Shown here: positions 1 to 10,970 of the stretch, piece by piece | Layout: each line of letters starts with the position of its first letter | Position numbering within the stretch: position 1 is the first letter of the stretch | Source: Piscicola geometra | Taxonomy: Eukaryota > Annelida > Clitellata > Hirudinida > Piscicolidae | Assembly (NCBI GenBank): GCA_943735955.1 | Contig: OX030963.1 | Coordinates: forward strand, 2,890,844-2,954,843 | Length of the DNA: 64,000 nucleotides | Direction: 5' to 3' | Translations under genes and position numbers: made by a program | The notes under the pieces: generated by a model | What the model saw: only the letters and a program-made list of their open reading frames with translations | Database searches by the model: none | What the model was told of the DNA's origin: nothing

Positions 1-617
1 GTGGAAGGTGTATAGAATTTGAATCCCTGTCAAAACTACGTTCTGGCGAGTTTTATGGTTTTTAGTGTTTTTTGTGGATTATTGAAATAAATTATTTTAA
101 TTTTTAACTAATTTTAAGTAGTGTGGGTAATTTTACATATTTTTAGTACTTTTTCAAATACTTCTTTCGAATCACCTACCGGACTATATAAAATATACTC
201 GGTTTGAACACAGTAATTTGTAAAATAAATTTTTATACATTTTGAAAAAAACAAAAATGACCAGAAATGAGTTAAACAGCATCATAACAGCCCTTATAAA
301 ACCTTGTAGAAGAAGTACAAGACAAGGATTGCCAGTCTGGTGTAGAAATACTGACCATGCACTAGAAAGATCCGTCTGTATTGAATTATATGACGATAGT
401 GATGCAACAAAGATAAATTATTGTGCATTATAAATCTACACTACTCTATTTCTATTACCCTCTCTTTTAAATCCATTCTTTCTAAGTGCTATCACCCTTA
501 AATTGTTAAACCCATCCTACCAAAATGCCACTAACGTGTTCTACCACCCTTAGACTTTCAACCCCATTTCACCAAACTTCCAGTAACGTACCACCACCAC
601 CTCACACTCCTTTTGAC
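1..617. other. Flippase gene continuation, no exon recognised
   Basis: The last recognisable flippase exon ends at 618 with a GT donor and an incomplete codon, so this stretch should be intron of the same minus-strand gene. I looked for the next conserved block of P4-ATPases (the LLVHGH region before the later membrane segments) and did not find it. A 63-codon plus-strand frame at 242-433 has no family signature. Confidence 0.4.
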
Positions 618-3600
618 CTGAGGTGGTGGAAGCTGCAGGTGGATATGTCAGCAGATCTCGCCGCTTGCTTGCCCTCCTTGCCTACGATCCCTGAAGTGGT
701 TGTATTAAAGAAGGTTGAGAGTAAATGAGTAAAGATAATTTTTAGCTATTTTTTTGGGTTCTAAACAGTGTTTTTAAAGTTTCATTCAACGATGTGTCTC
801 AGAAATAAATGTGATGTTTCTTAAAACTACTTATAAGTGATTCTACGGCAAGATAAATGCAATTTAAACAACGTTCACAGCTGTGTTGTAACAATTTAAC
901 ACAAAAACAAGCAGCAAAACAGTTTTCAGGACTCAATTTTAACCAACAGAAAAATAGCAAGTAAAGTGTTTTAAAAACTCAATTATAACCGACTGACCAA
1001 TGCCCAGATGAGCCTCTAGAATCATGCTGACGTCATTGGCGCCATCCCCCACGGCTGCTGTAACTGGATGGCTTGGAGCCATCTTCATCATTTTCACCAC
1101 CTGCAGGTACGCTTACTAAGTTGTATTCTAAACAAGTTTAAAAAAACTACTATCTCAATGATACAACTCGCTTTTTAGATTTTCGTTGGACCGCGGAAAA
1201 AGAGGCCTTTTGACCCCATACCTGCACCCGCTCGATGATGATGATGATGCTGATGATGATGATGATGATTTAGATTGAAACTCTGTATTACCTGAGCTTT
1301 TTGTATAGGCGATAATCGGCAACAAAGAACTGTGCAGCATAGACAACACAGCTTTCTGAAAATATTTTTGATGGCATCGTCAGTGAAGGCGTGAGTTAAA
1401 CTGCTTCCGTCAACGATTAAAGCTGTGTTTCTTAGTTTTTTTTCACGGATGCTGTTGTGAAAAAACGTTGAAAAATGTTTTAAAATAGAGTGAAGATTTG
1501 AGATGTTAAAAATAGTATATATCAGATCCACTCCTTTCAGTTATTCACTTTAGCAAGTTTCATTTGAACTATTCATGCAAATTTTCTTCTTCTCCCAATC
1601 AGCCCTTATCTAACTGACAAAATTCACGCCACTATCCAAAATCATTCGACAATCAACTCAACTACTCCTTCTACTTACTCTTCCAGAAAATTCTCAATGG
1701 TCTCCAAGCAGCCATCTCTGCTGCTCTGCTTGGTGACGTGGTAGATGACCATGTTTGTCGTCATGTGACCTGCCATGAAACTCACATTCTCCGCTGTCTC
1801 TTCTTTGTCGCCCGTCAACACCCACACCTTAGAAAAAGGGTGAAAGATGATTTTTAATTAAGCTTTAGGAATAGGTATTGATTAAAGGATTGAGATGTCA
1901 TGGGTGCTATTTTCCCACAGAGCATCACCACCTAAACTAACCAGTTCACCAAAATAATCCCTAAAAAGTGAATGCGAAACCTAACACAAACTTTGTTTAA
2001 GTCTAACCCAAAATTTTTCAGATACCTATCTATCTATCTCTTTTTTTCTTCAACCAACCACTCATTCATTCCTTCAATGAATTATTTTCAACTTTTGTCC
2101 CACAACCTTGCTCCTCCCACCCACCACTATACCAGCCCTTCTCAAATCTTTGAGGGTCAGTGCTACATGGTCCTGTAGTTGGTCTTCGATGGCAGTTGAA
2201 CCCAAGACCTTCAGATCGGTTTCTATAACTTTGTAGGCTTCTTGGAGCTGTAAAGGAAATTGGACTAGTTGGAAAAATGTAATTTAAAAGGTATACTAGA
2301 AAAAATTAAATTAAAAAAGTAATGAGTTTAAATGAGCACATTGTAAAAAAGGAATAAAACTCTATTTCAGTTTAATTCTATAATTGTAAATTAATAAAAT
2401 AAAATTAAGGCATATTTGAGCTGAATCATTGCCATGTATTTTTATTTATTAATGCTATTATTATTACTACAATTATCTCGAAAATTCATACCTTCTTTTC
2501 CCTGTCATTGATGTCATTCTTTGCAGTCTCCAACAGGCGTGAATAGGTCCCGAAAGTTGAAGCATCGATGTACTTTTGAGCGTAAACCAGTGTTCTGTAG
2601 CCTTTCTGAGTTGGGGCGGGGGGGGGAGGGGGTGATGATAAGCTTTGGTGATGATGTGTGTAGTGATATTGAGAAAGTGGAAAAATGGATGGTGGATCGA
2701 TGATGTGTGAAGAAAATATATTGTGTTGTTGCACAAGAATCTTAATAAAACGAATGGTAAATTGGGTTTAAACAAACTGAAAGAAAATTCGTTTTCACAA
2801 CCATGAAACTGTTTAAAATAATTCCACTCAAGTTCACCTTGGCAAATCTGTTGACGCTTGCTTCTACTCCACTCTCACCAAACTCATCATCTTCTCCATC
2901 TTCCAGTTCCTCATTAAATCCCTCATTCCCGCCCATGCTTCCCTTAAGACACTCCAAAACCGATGAATCCGCACCCTTGCAAATTACTCTGTATTCTTTC
3001 GTATTCAGCTGCGGATTTCTGTTTTGATGATTTGTAAGTGGGGAATATTGCGGGGGGTTTAACATCTACATCTAAATACTTTAAATTCATATAAATTAAA
3101 CTAAATTTACTCGCAACCTTTCTTCAATTATGACGCTCATTTTCTTTCTGGTTGAGTCAAAGTGCAGTACGTGATGTAGAATGTATTCTTTCCGACTGTA
3201 AGTGTCATCCCCAATCATACTAATGTCCTCGTCATCCACGACAGGCACCGTTAAGTAATTAGAGGATCTATTATCGGTTTCTTTGTGGTTGTAATTTTCA
3301 TCATCATTCTTTCTGCTTTCGAATAGGTTTACACTGCTTGGATGTTGCTTTTTAGGCAGGCCGAAGGCTTCGTCGCAATAACGTGGGTCAAATGATAGAG
3401 TGATCGTTTCATTTTTCCTATCCTCAAACACCACTCCAACGCTGGATAAATGCAAGATTAGGTGAAATAGTTTGAGTATGGGTGGAAGAAATAATAGACC
3501 GCGAAAATTGAAGGAGTGAATACTTAAACGACTGGTTTGGTAAGTTGGAAAATTATGAAGTTTATAACTTATTTTTATTCAGACTATAATCTAAGTTTTT

Positions 3601-6600
3601 TCGATTCTTAAAAATTTAAATCTTTTAAAGTGTTTAATAAAAATAAAAATAAACATGAACCAAAATATATTCTTCAAGTGTCATTCGGATAACTTTTATC
3701 CATTCAAAACGTTTTTGTTTCAACGTTTAAATCTCCTAACCTTGCACAAGCTTCGACCAAAGCCTTCTCGTCAGGTGAAGAAGCTTGGTACAAATGCTGG
3801 CGTTTCTGGTTTTGTTGCTTTTGCTGCAAACGTAGATCGTACTCCAAAATTTTGTCGATTTGCGCTGTATGGCAGAGAGCTATGCACTCTAGCATTCTAG
3901 TGGCGTCAACCTGGTTGTGTGAGTAATAGGATGAGTAGTATTTCTAATGCGTTTCACTTCATTAATATTTTCGCATTTTGAAATTTTAATTGAAATTTAT
4001 ATTACAATTTTCACATGCCAATTTATATTATAAATAACTAACGCTTTTTGCACCCTTATCTGAAGTTTCTGCGCTCTCAATTTTATCGGTGTGGTCTTTT
4101 TTACTTTCAACCATTTTATTGATGCTTACTACAAACTCATTAACCCTGTTTGCAACATCATCATCAGTATCATAATCATCATCATCATCATCATCATCAA
4201 CTTGATCATCACCATCACCACTTTTTTCTTCTTTTATTTCTCGAGCCTCAAAGTCAATGTCGTAATAATGACCTTTTGTGAAAAACTTGACAAATTTCAT
4301 TTCATTCTTGGTCAGAGTTCCTGTTTTGTCGGCGAAAAGATACTCAACCTGACGGGAATTTAGAAATGAATTTTTAATCCTGACCGTGAAGTTCTATCTT
4401 AGATAAATATTAATTCGTGATTTTTTAAGAGCATGATTCTTTGTTTCAATCATTTGTTCACTTCATTTAAATTTTACATCTCAAGTTCTCAACAAGCAAG
4501 TGGTCGTTTCAAACCACCAAACCAATGCCTTTCATGCGTTCTCAACACCATTCTCCAGCCACACCACACTTCCAACCACACCACACCACACCTTCAACTA
4601 CACTCCACCTTCAACCACACCCCACCTTGAACCACACCACACCTCCAACTACACCACACCTTCAACCACACCACACCAATCACATCACACCAACCACACT
4701 ACACCAACCACACTACACCAAAAACACCACACCAACCACACCACACCAACCACACCACACCAACCACACCACACCAACTACACCACACCAACCACACCAC
4801 ACCAACCACACCACAGCACACCAACCCACCTGTCCCAGCTCCTCCATCAAATCTGATATGTTTGCTTTGGCCCCTCGGCCCAATTGCTCATCGTATAACT
4901 CCACGTCCCACTCAAAAAATATTGAACAAAAAAACTTTTGCATTTCTGTTTTAGTGTGTGTAGTGTGTTTTAGTGTGTGTAGTGTGTTTTAGTGTGTGTA
5001 ATGTGTTTTAGTGTGTGTTTAGTGTGTGTAGTGTGTTTTAGTGTGTGTTTAGTGTGTGTAGTGTGTTTTAGTGTGTGTAGTGTGTTTTAGTGTGTGTAAT
5101 GTGTTTTAGTGTGTGTAGTGTGTTTTAAAGGTGTTTCGTCGTTAGTTTGAAGTGTGTGTGTTGTTTAGTGAGTCTAGTTTGGTGTGCTGGGGTCATGGTT
5201 TGAGTGATGTAGGTATATAGTGGGTATGTGGTGGAAATGTGGTGGGTTTATGGTGGGTATGTGGTGGGTATGTGATGGGTATGTGGTGGGTATGTGATGG
5301 GTATGTGGTGGGTATGTGATGGGTATGTGGTGGGTATGTGATAAGTATGTGGTGGGTATGTAGCGGGTATGTGGTGGGTATGTAGTGGGTATGTGGTTGG
5401 TATGTGATGGGTATGTAGCGGGTGTGTAGTAGGTATGTGGTGGGTATGTGATGGGTATGTAGCGGGTATGTAGTAGGTACGTGGTGGGTATGTAGTGGGT
5501 ATGTGGTGGGTATGTGATGGGTATGTAGCGGGTATGTGATGGGTATGTGATGGGTATGTGGTGTGTATGTGGTGGGTATGTGATGGGTATGTGGTGTGTA
5601 TGTGGTGGGCATGTGATGGGTATGTGGTGGGTATGTGATGGGTATGTAGCGGGTATGTAGTAGGTACGTGGTGGGTATGTAGTGGGTATGTGGTAGGTAT
5701 GTGGTGGGTATGTGGTGGGTATGTAGCGGGTATGTGGTGAGATAGAATAGGTCTTGCGGTGAGCATTGAGCCAATTGTCAAGTGTGTTTTCAAGTCTTAT
5801 GAAGGATTGGTGGCTGTGAAATGCTATGTTGATTATCATTTGCGTTGTTGAAGTGTGAAGCGTGATCTGACTTGCTTAAAATGGGTTTTCAAAGTGGTGT
5901 GGTGTGGGGTATTTTGAAGTGCGTAAAGTGTGTTGAGTAATTTACAATGTTTCTTTATATGTGGTTTTTAGAATCGTTTGTATTTTGTATAAATTGTTTA
6001 TTGGATATTTTTATAATGGAGTTGAATAACTTTAAAACAATAAATCAAACATTTCTAATTTACAATTTTATAAAGTAACATTTCATTCTACTGATACCCA
6101 TTTGTTACTTATCGCACGATATTCCAATCGATTACAAACCTCTCCATCCTCCCACCTACCGACAGTAACATACATGGAGATCGGGATGATGTAGTTGAAA
6201 AGCACCATGAAGTAGAAAAAGTGTCTTATCACCTCTATCACCTTCAAATTAAATCAGTGGAAATAGAGGATTTAAAAATTCAAAAAATTAATTTTAATTT
6301 TTAATTTATCGATTTATTTATGCTAATCTGATTACAATTAGTTTTGATGGTTGTAAACAATTATTTAAACAATTTTTTTTATACATTTAAATAGATTTTT
6401 ATCGAATTTTATATGAGCTAAGCTCTACTGTCCATGCCCCTTTTTTATCAGCTTTTTTTCATTTTTTCCTTTACTCATTAAAATTTTCTAAAACTATTTT
6501 ATTCAACTAGTTTACTTTAAAAACTTCACCACTCTACTTCTGCCACCACCACTTACACTCATTACAGGCCATTCGTTCAAGTACCAAATCTCTTTTTCTT

Positions 6601-9600
6601 CATTTAAGCCATGTTTCTTGTAATAGAAAAACGCCATAACCTCCCACACCACCGAAACCACCATCAGTAATATAATGTAGAAGATTAAGAAGGAGTTCAA
6701 AGTTCTGTTGGAGTGGTTGTTCATTTAGTTGGGTTATCTATCGAATGAAATTAAAGTTAAGACAAGCATTTTTACTGCACAAACGATTGAATGGGAATTT
6801 CTTGAAACCAAATTGTGTTTTCAAAATCTTTAAACAATGAATTAATTCAAACAAAATTAATGATAATTCAATGATTTGTTAGGTTTAAAAAACCACAACA
6901 ACTCAGTAACTACCTATAAGTGAACCAATCAAGCAAGCACCAAACCCCTCTCCCTACTCCATCCACTTTCCCACACTTCCATCCACTCCACCCATTTCAA
7001 AAACTCCCTCACTAACTTTTCCACCTTGGAGTACTTTTGGGACTTTCTGTTTCCATTCATTGAAATCTTCGTCTCGTGACTTGTGTAGATGGCACAGCCT
7101 GTGGGGAAAAAACTTGTTTTTATTTTTTTATTATTTAAACTGCTACTAATAACATCATTTTTAATACTATTGCTAGTATTATTACTTTTTATATATTTTT
7201 ATAAAATTATAAATTCAATTGTCTGTGATTGTTTTTTTTTAAATAATAATTTTATAAATCAATAATTTTACCTGATTTAAATATATTTTTAAAATCGGGA
7301 TTGATTGAAATTTATTAAATCCTAAAAGATATTTTTTAACCGTAAATGTGTTCGGTGTTCTTGAGTCTCGTTCCACGGAGGAGGAGGTTGGAAACGTTGA
7401 GGCTGTAGGTGGAAGCTGTGAGAGGAGGGGAAGAGGGTTTGTTGCATGTATGTGGGGTCTTCCTTTTCTGAGTTGTTTCGAATGCTTAAGTGGAAATAAA
7501 TATGGAGATAAAATAAAATTTACTTTCTCTCTCTTTCCGTCAGTTATTTATAATTTATATTTATAGTTAGTTAATTATTTGTTATATATTTTTTCAATGT
7601 TGTTTATTCTTTCAAGCAAAAACACTTTTGAATGTCATCATGTTTCATTTTTTAAATAATAATAATAATGACGAGCATTATTATAGTGGCGTATAACCCG
7701 AACGGGCTTCCAGGCCACTTAGGATGCATATTTTCATTTGCGCCTTTGGGTTACTAGAGCATTGGTTGCACTTGAACCTAGGACTTTTCAATATTAGTCA
7801 AGCCGAAAGTCGTTACCAACTCGGCTACCCGTTCACCAATTCTTTACAACCGCGCTCTTCAAAGTCAAAAGAACCACTTCAAAACCCATCACCGAATTCA
7901 AAATTTTGCATTAATTATGGATTTTCATTAGCGAAATATTTATTATTATGTTCTAACTATAAGATAAATTAACATATTTTTTTATTCGGCTTTCAAATGT
8001 TTGGGATCTTAAAATTAATTTGAAATATCAGCCTTGGAAGTATTCTTCATAATTATAATGAATAAGTTCAAAGTTTACTTTTTTTATACTAAAATTATGA
8101 AAATAATTTCAATAGCGCAACATTAAACTCACAATCAATCCACAAAGGATCTTGGGCTAAGCTGTATCTCTTTCCTCCAGCCCCTCTCGAACCTCTACCA
8201 CCTCTTGAGTCCACACTATCCATTTTTATAACAAATCTCTTATCCCCATCCAGATGAATTATCTTGCCGTTACCGTCGTCTGAATAATCAGAAATGCAAA
8301 TCTTTCCCACAAAATCGTACAAATCCATGTTAGGCAGCTCACACTCCACCCTGGCGTGTAGATTTTCAAACGATGAAGGACTTGTGTATGTGCTGGTCGC
8401 TGGCAGACTGGTGAAGGTCTGTTAAAAAGTTGTTAAAACGAGTGAAAAGAATGAAGTATAGAACGAAATGAGCTTTATTCTTAAGTGGTGATGAAAATTA
8501 AACGTACAAAACATTAAGAGCCTATTTCAATTTTAAACAACTGATCATTTTGAACACTTTTAACACATTAGTCCATTTTTCATAATCTTTGAAATAAAGC
8601 TACTTATTCTTATTTACAGTTGAAACAACTTTTTAGAGTCAAGTTTAAAACAATTTTATATATAAATTTCACCATTCTTAACCACTCCATTCTTTCATCA
8701 CCCCTTCTAAACCTTTCCATCATTCCCTTCACCTTTAATTCAAAACCTCCACACCCATTTTCCACTCTCATCCTTTTTTAAAACCTCCAAAACACCTTCA
8801 AATTAGTTTCTCCATCCAGGTTGGCCGTGGTGATGTAGCATAATCCTTGCTCTTCTGACGATGATAGCAACAGCAGGTCACACGGTACTTCTTGGTTGCA
8901 CTTCACCTGGATTATGTCACCCACCTAGATGAATTAAAGCAAATTAAATATTTATTAGTTGAAATAGAGTAAATTTTGATATTTTTGAGGTCATTTGAAA
9001 CGATAGGGGATTCTAAAGGGTAGAAAGGTTATTTGTTAAATGAAAAGTCTGAGTTTTGCGTTCATTGGAGAAGCTTGAAACCAATTTCATCCACTAACTC
9101 GGATATTCTTGGATTGGACGTCTTTTAGTTGCGCATCGGCCACTTTTCGAAACATTTGTTCATTCACCTCTTTGTCCGACCTGTGTCTCTGGAAGTCTTC
9201 ATAACCCTGTAGGATGATGGTTGCATTGGACGTGTGGGAGGATGAGGATGAGGATAAGGGTTAGGGTTAGGGTTTTTTCATCAGTCTCTTCTTTTCTAAA
9301 TAAACTAATTATTAAATAAATTGACTTATTATTGTTAATAAAAAGAATTAATTATAATTTAGAAATAATAGTTTAATAAAAGTATTAATTATAATGTATA
9401 AATAATAGTTTAAAAAAGTATTAATTATAATTTATAAATAATAGTTTAATAAAAGTATTAATTATAATGTATAAATAATAGTTTAATAAAAGTATTAATT
9501 ATAATTTATAAATAATAGTTTAACAAAAGTATTAGTTATAATTTATAAATCATAGTTTAATAAAAGTTTTAATTATAATTTATAAATAATAGTTTAATAA

Positions 9601-10970
9601 AAGTATTAATTATAATTTATAAATAATAGTTTATAATTGAGGCACACCCACCTGCTTGATGGCAGTGACAGCAACCACAAAGATGAGAGGGGCGAGGGTG
9701 GTCCAAGGGTTGACTGAGGTGTCCACAAAGAACTGTGGGCAGTCAAATATTAAATTTCAGTTTTGTTTGAAAAAAAAGTTGATTCAACATATTTTGTTTG
9801 AATTTATGTTGTTTTGTTAATTATAATGATTTTAATCATTATTAACATTTTCATCTTGACGATCATCACCACCATCCTCATGATCATCATCCTTATGATC
9901 ATCATCATCACCATCATCATCATCTCCATCATCCTCATGATCATCATCATCACAATCATCATCTCACGTACACAGACAATGGCTACAAGTAGGAAGTACA
10001 CATTCGCAATCCTGTGGAACTGCTCAAATAGATTTTTCGGTATGAAGTTGAGAAAAGTGTACTGTGGTGATGATGAGGATGAAGATGATGATGATGATGA
10101 TGATGATAGTAATAAATATAAATAAAAAGAAGATAATGATGATGGTAGTGATGAAATTGATGATAATTTTTATGCAAAATATAGAAAGAAAATAATTATC
10201 TTGATTTTGACCGCAATTATGTTTAAATTTAATATTATTAATAAAAATGTAAAATTAAAAATTCATAAAACTGGTTGAAGACTGTCATCTTCATCCTTTC
10301 CCTCATCATCATCACTATCACCACCATCACTGCCACAACCATCACCATCATCCATCCCATCATCATTCGTAAAACTTTTGATGAGTCGATCTTGTTTCTG
10401 GGGAAGGTTCTCCCGTTGAAGACGTCAAAGTTGTCTTTGTTGCCGACCGAGACATGGCGAGTGGTGTAGTCGATCTCGGGGTCTTTATTCTGGGTGGAAA
10501 GTGGTGAGAAAATGTTCAGAAAGGTGAAACTGATTGGTAGTGGTGATAAAATGTTCAGAAAAGGTTAAACTGATTGGTAGTGGTGAGAAAATGTTCAGAA
10601 AATAAATACAAATTGGTTCTAATGTTTTCTAGCGGAACTTCACATGGATTTATACTAAAATAAAATTTAATTAATATAAAGATAATTTGACATTATTTTA
10701 AAGCATTGCATTTAAGCCGCATGTTTCCTCCAAGCAGAGTTGATCAAGACCAGCATGCATTTAAGACTTCCGTTCAAAAATCAAAAATTGTTGTTATTGA
10801 CTAGCATCTGACACGTCTTTTTTTTGTTGATAAACAGTTTTGTTTTTTAAAAATAAAATGATAGTTTCTATATGCTTGGTTTTTTACAATAAAATTCTTT
10901 AAAAAAATACATTTCAAGTTGGAAGTTTTACCTGGAAAGAGTGTTTGAACGCCAGGATAGAAAATACCAT
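618..10970 (-). CDS. ATP11: Phospholipid-transporting P4-ATPase (flippase), ATP11-like, 3' end beyond window
   Basis: Twenty-two exons read on the minus strand with consistent phases: 10932-10970 (ATG), 10376-10490, 9972-10061, 9652-9732, 9099-9206, 8796-8924, 8133-8418, 7341-7415, 7017-7098, 6557-6704, 6160-6241, 4830-4945, 4043-4348, 3741-3910, 3118-3441, 2838-3018, 2492-2605, 2125-2247, 1679-1827, 1292-1451, 998-1100, 618-690. They give 1018 codons. Visible landmarks are the N-terminal [15 protein letters not shown], the actuator motif LDGETNLK, the phosphorylated Asp in [21 protein letters not shown], the nucleotide-binding [16 protein letters not shown] and the hinge GDGAND. P4-ATPases flip aminophospholipids to the cytosolic leaflet, usually with a CDC50 subunit. 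The [11 protein letters not shown] form points to the ATP11 class rather than ATP8 or ATP10. The later C-terminal membrane helices are missing because the window ends. Oddities are an Asp run just after the catalytic region (exon 4043-4348) and acidic inserts in 2838-3018. Confident on family, less so on ATP11 versus another class. Confidence 0.93.
4560..4829. repeat. (CACACCAAC)n-like minisatellite abutting a flippase donor
   Basis: About 270 bp of degenerate CACACCAAC/CACACCACA units on the plus strand. It starts directly beside the donor of flippase exon 4830-4945, so on the transcribed strand the array begins within a few bases of the 5' splice site. Confidence 0.85.
4951..5130. repeat. 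19-bp minisatellite next to a flippase acceptor
   Basis: Units of TGTGTTTTAGTGTGTGTAG repeat about nine times. On the transcribed (minus) strand each unit contains CACTAAAAC, the same string that precedes the real acceptor at 4946. The array is therefore a string of branch-point/acceptor-like sequences just upstream of exon 4830-4945. Confidence 0.85.
5210..5740. repeat. 11-bp minisatellite, consensus GGGTATGTGRT
   Basis: Roughly 47 head-to-tail copies of an 11-bp unit varying at a few positions (GGT/GAT/AGC). It lies in the flippase intron between exons 4830-4945 and 6160-6241. Because 11 is not a multiple of 3 and the unit contains no stop on the minus strand, all three minus frames stay open here and produce spurious HIPTTYP-type proteins. 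Confidence 0.95.
7660..7836 (-). mobile_element. tRNA-derived SINE, copy A
   Basis: Reading the minus strand, the copy begins with GAACGGGTAGCTGAGTTGG, has a B-box-like GGTTCAAGTGC, a body ending in CGGGTTATACGCCAC, and an AT-rich triplet tail (ATTATTATT). Copies with the same order occur at about 35.6, 47.6, 53.4, 57.5 and 61.1 kb. TAGCTGAGTNGG fits a tRNA A box. It sits in the flippase intron between exons 7341-7415 and 8133-8418. Confidence 0.8.
9255..9274. repeat. Short interstitial telomeric repeat (TTAGGG)
   Basis: TAAGGGTTAGGGTTAGGGTT, about three TTAGGG units, in a flippase intron. TTAGGG is the telomere repeat of most animal phyla outside arthropods and nematodes. The block is internal and flanked by coding exons of one gene, so it is not a chromosome end. 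Confidence 0.8.
9340..9635. repeat. 37-bp AT-rich minisatellite
   Basis: About eight copies of a 37-bp unit beginning TTAATTATAATTTATAAATA and ending in GTTTAATAAAAGTA, with single-base differences between copies. It lies in the flippase intron between exons 9099-9206 and 9652-9732. Confidence 0.9.

Noticed and set aside
242..433. 63-codon plus-strand frame
   Set aside because: No similarity recognised and it lies where the minus-strand flippase intron should be.
5210..5740. Possible CRISPR array
   Set aside because: Repeats are head-to-tail with no spacers, and the locus is eukaryotic with introns.
5174..5839. Three overlapping long frames rich in His-Ile-Pro-Thr-Tyr
   Set aside because: All derive from an 11-bp minisatellite in a flippase intron; the overlap in three frames on one strand excludes real coding.
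9255..9274. Chromosome end
   Set aside because: Only about three TTAGGG units, inside an intron of a continuous gene.
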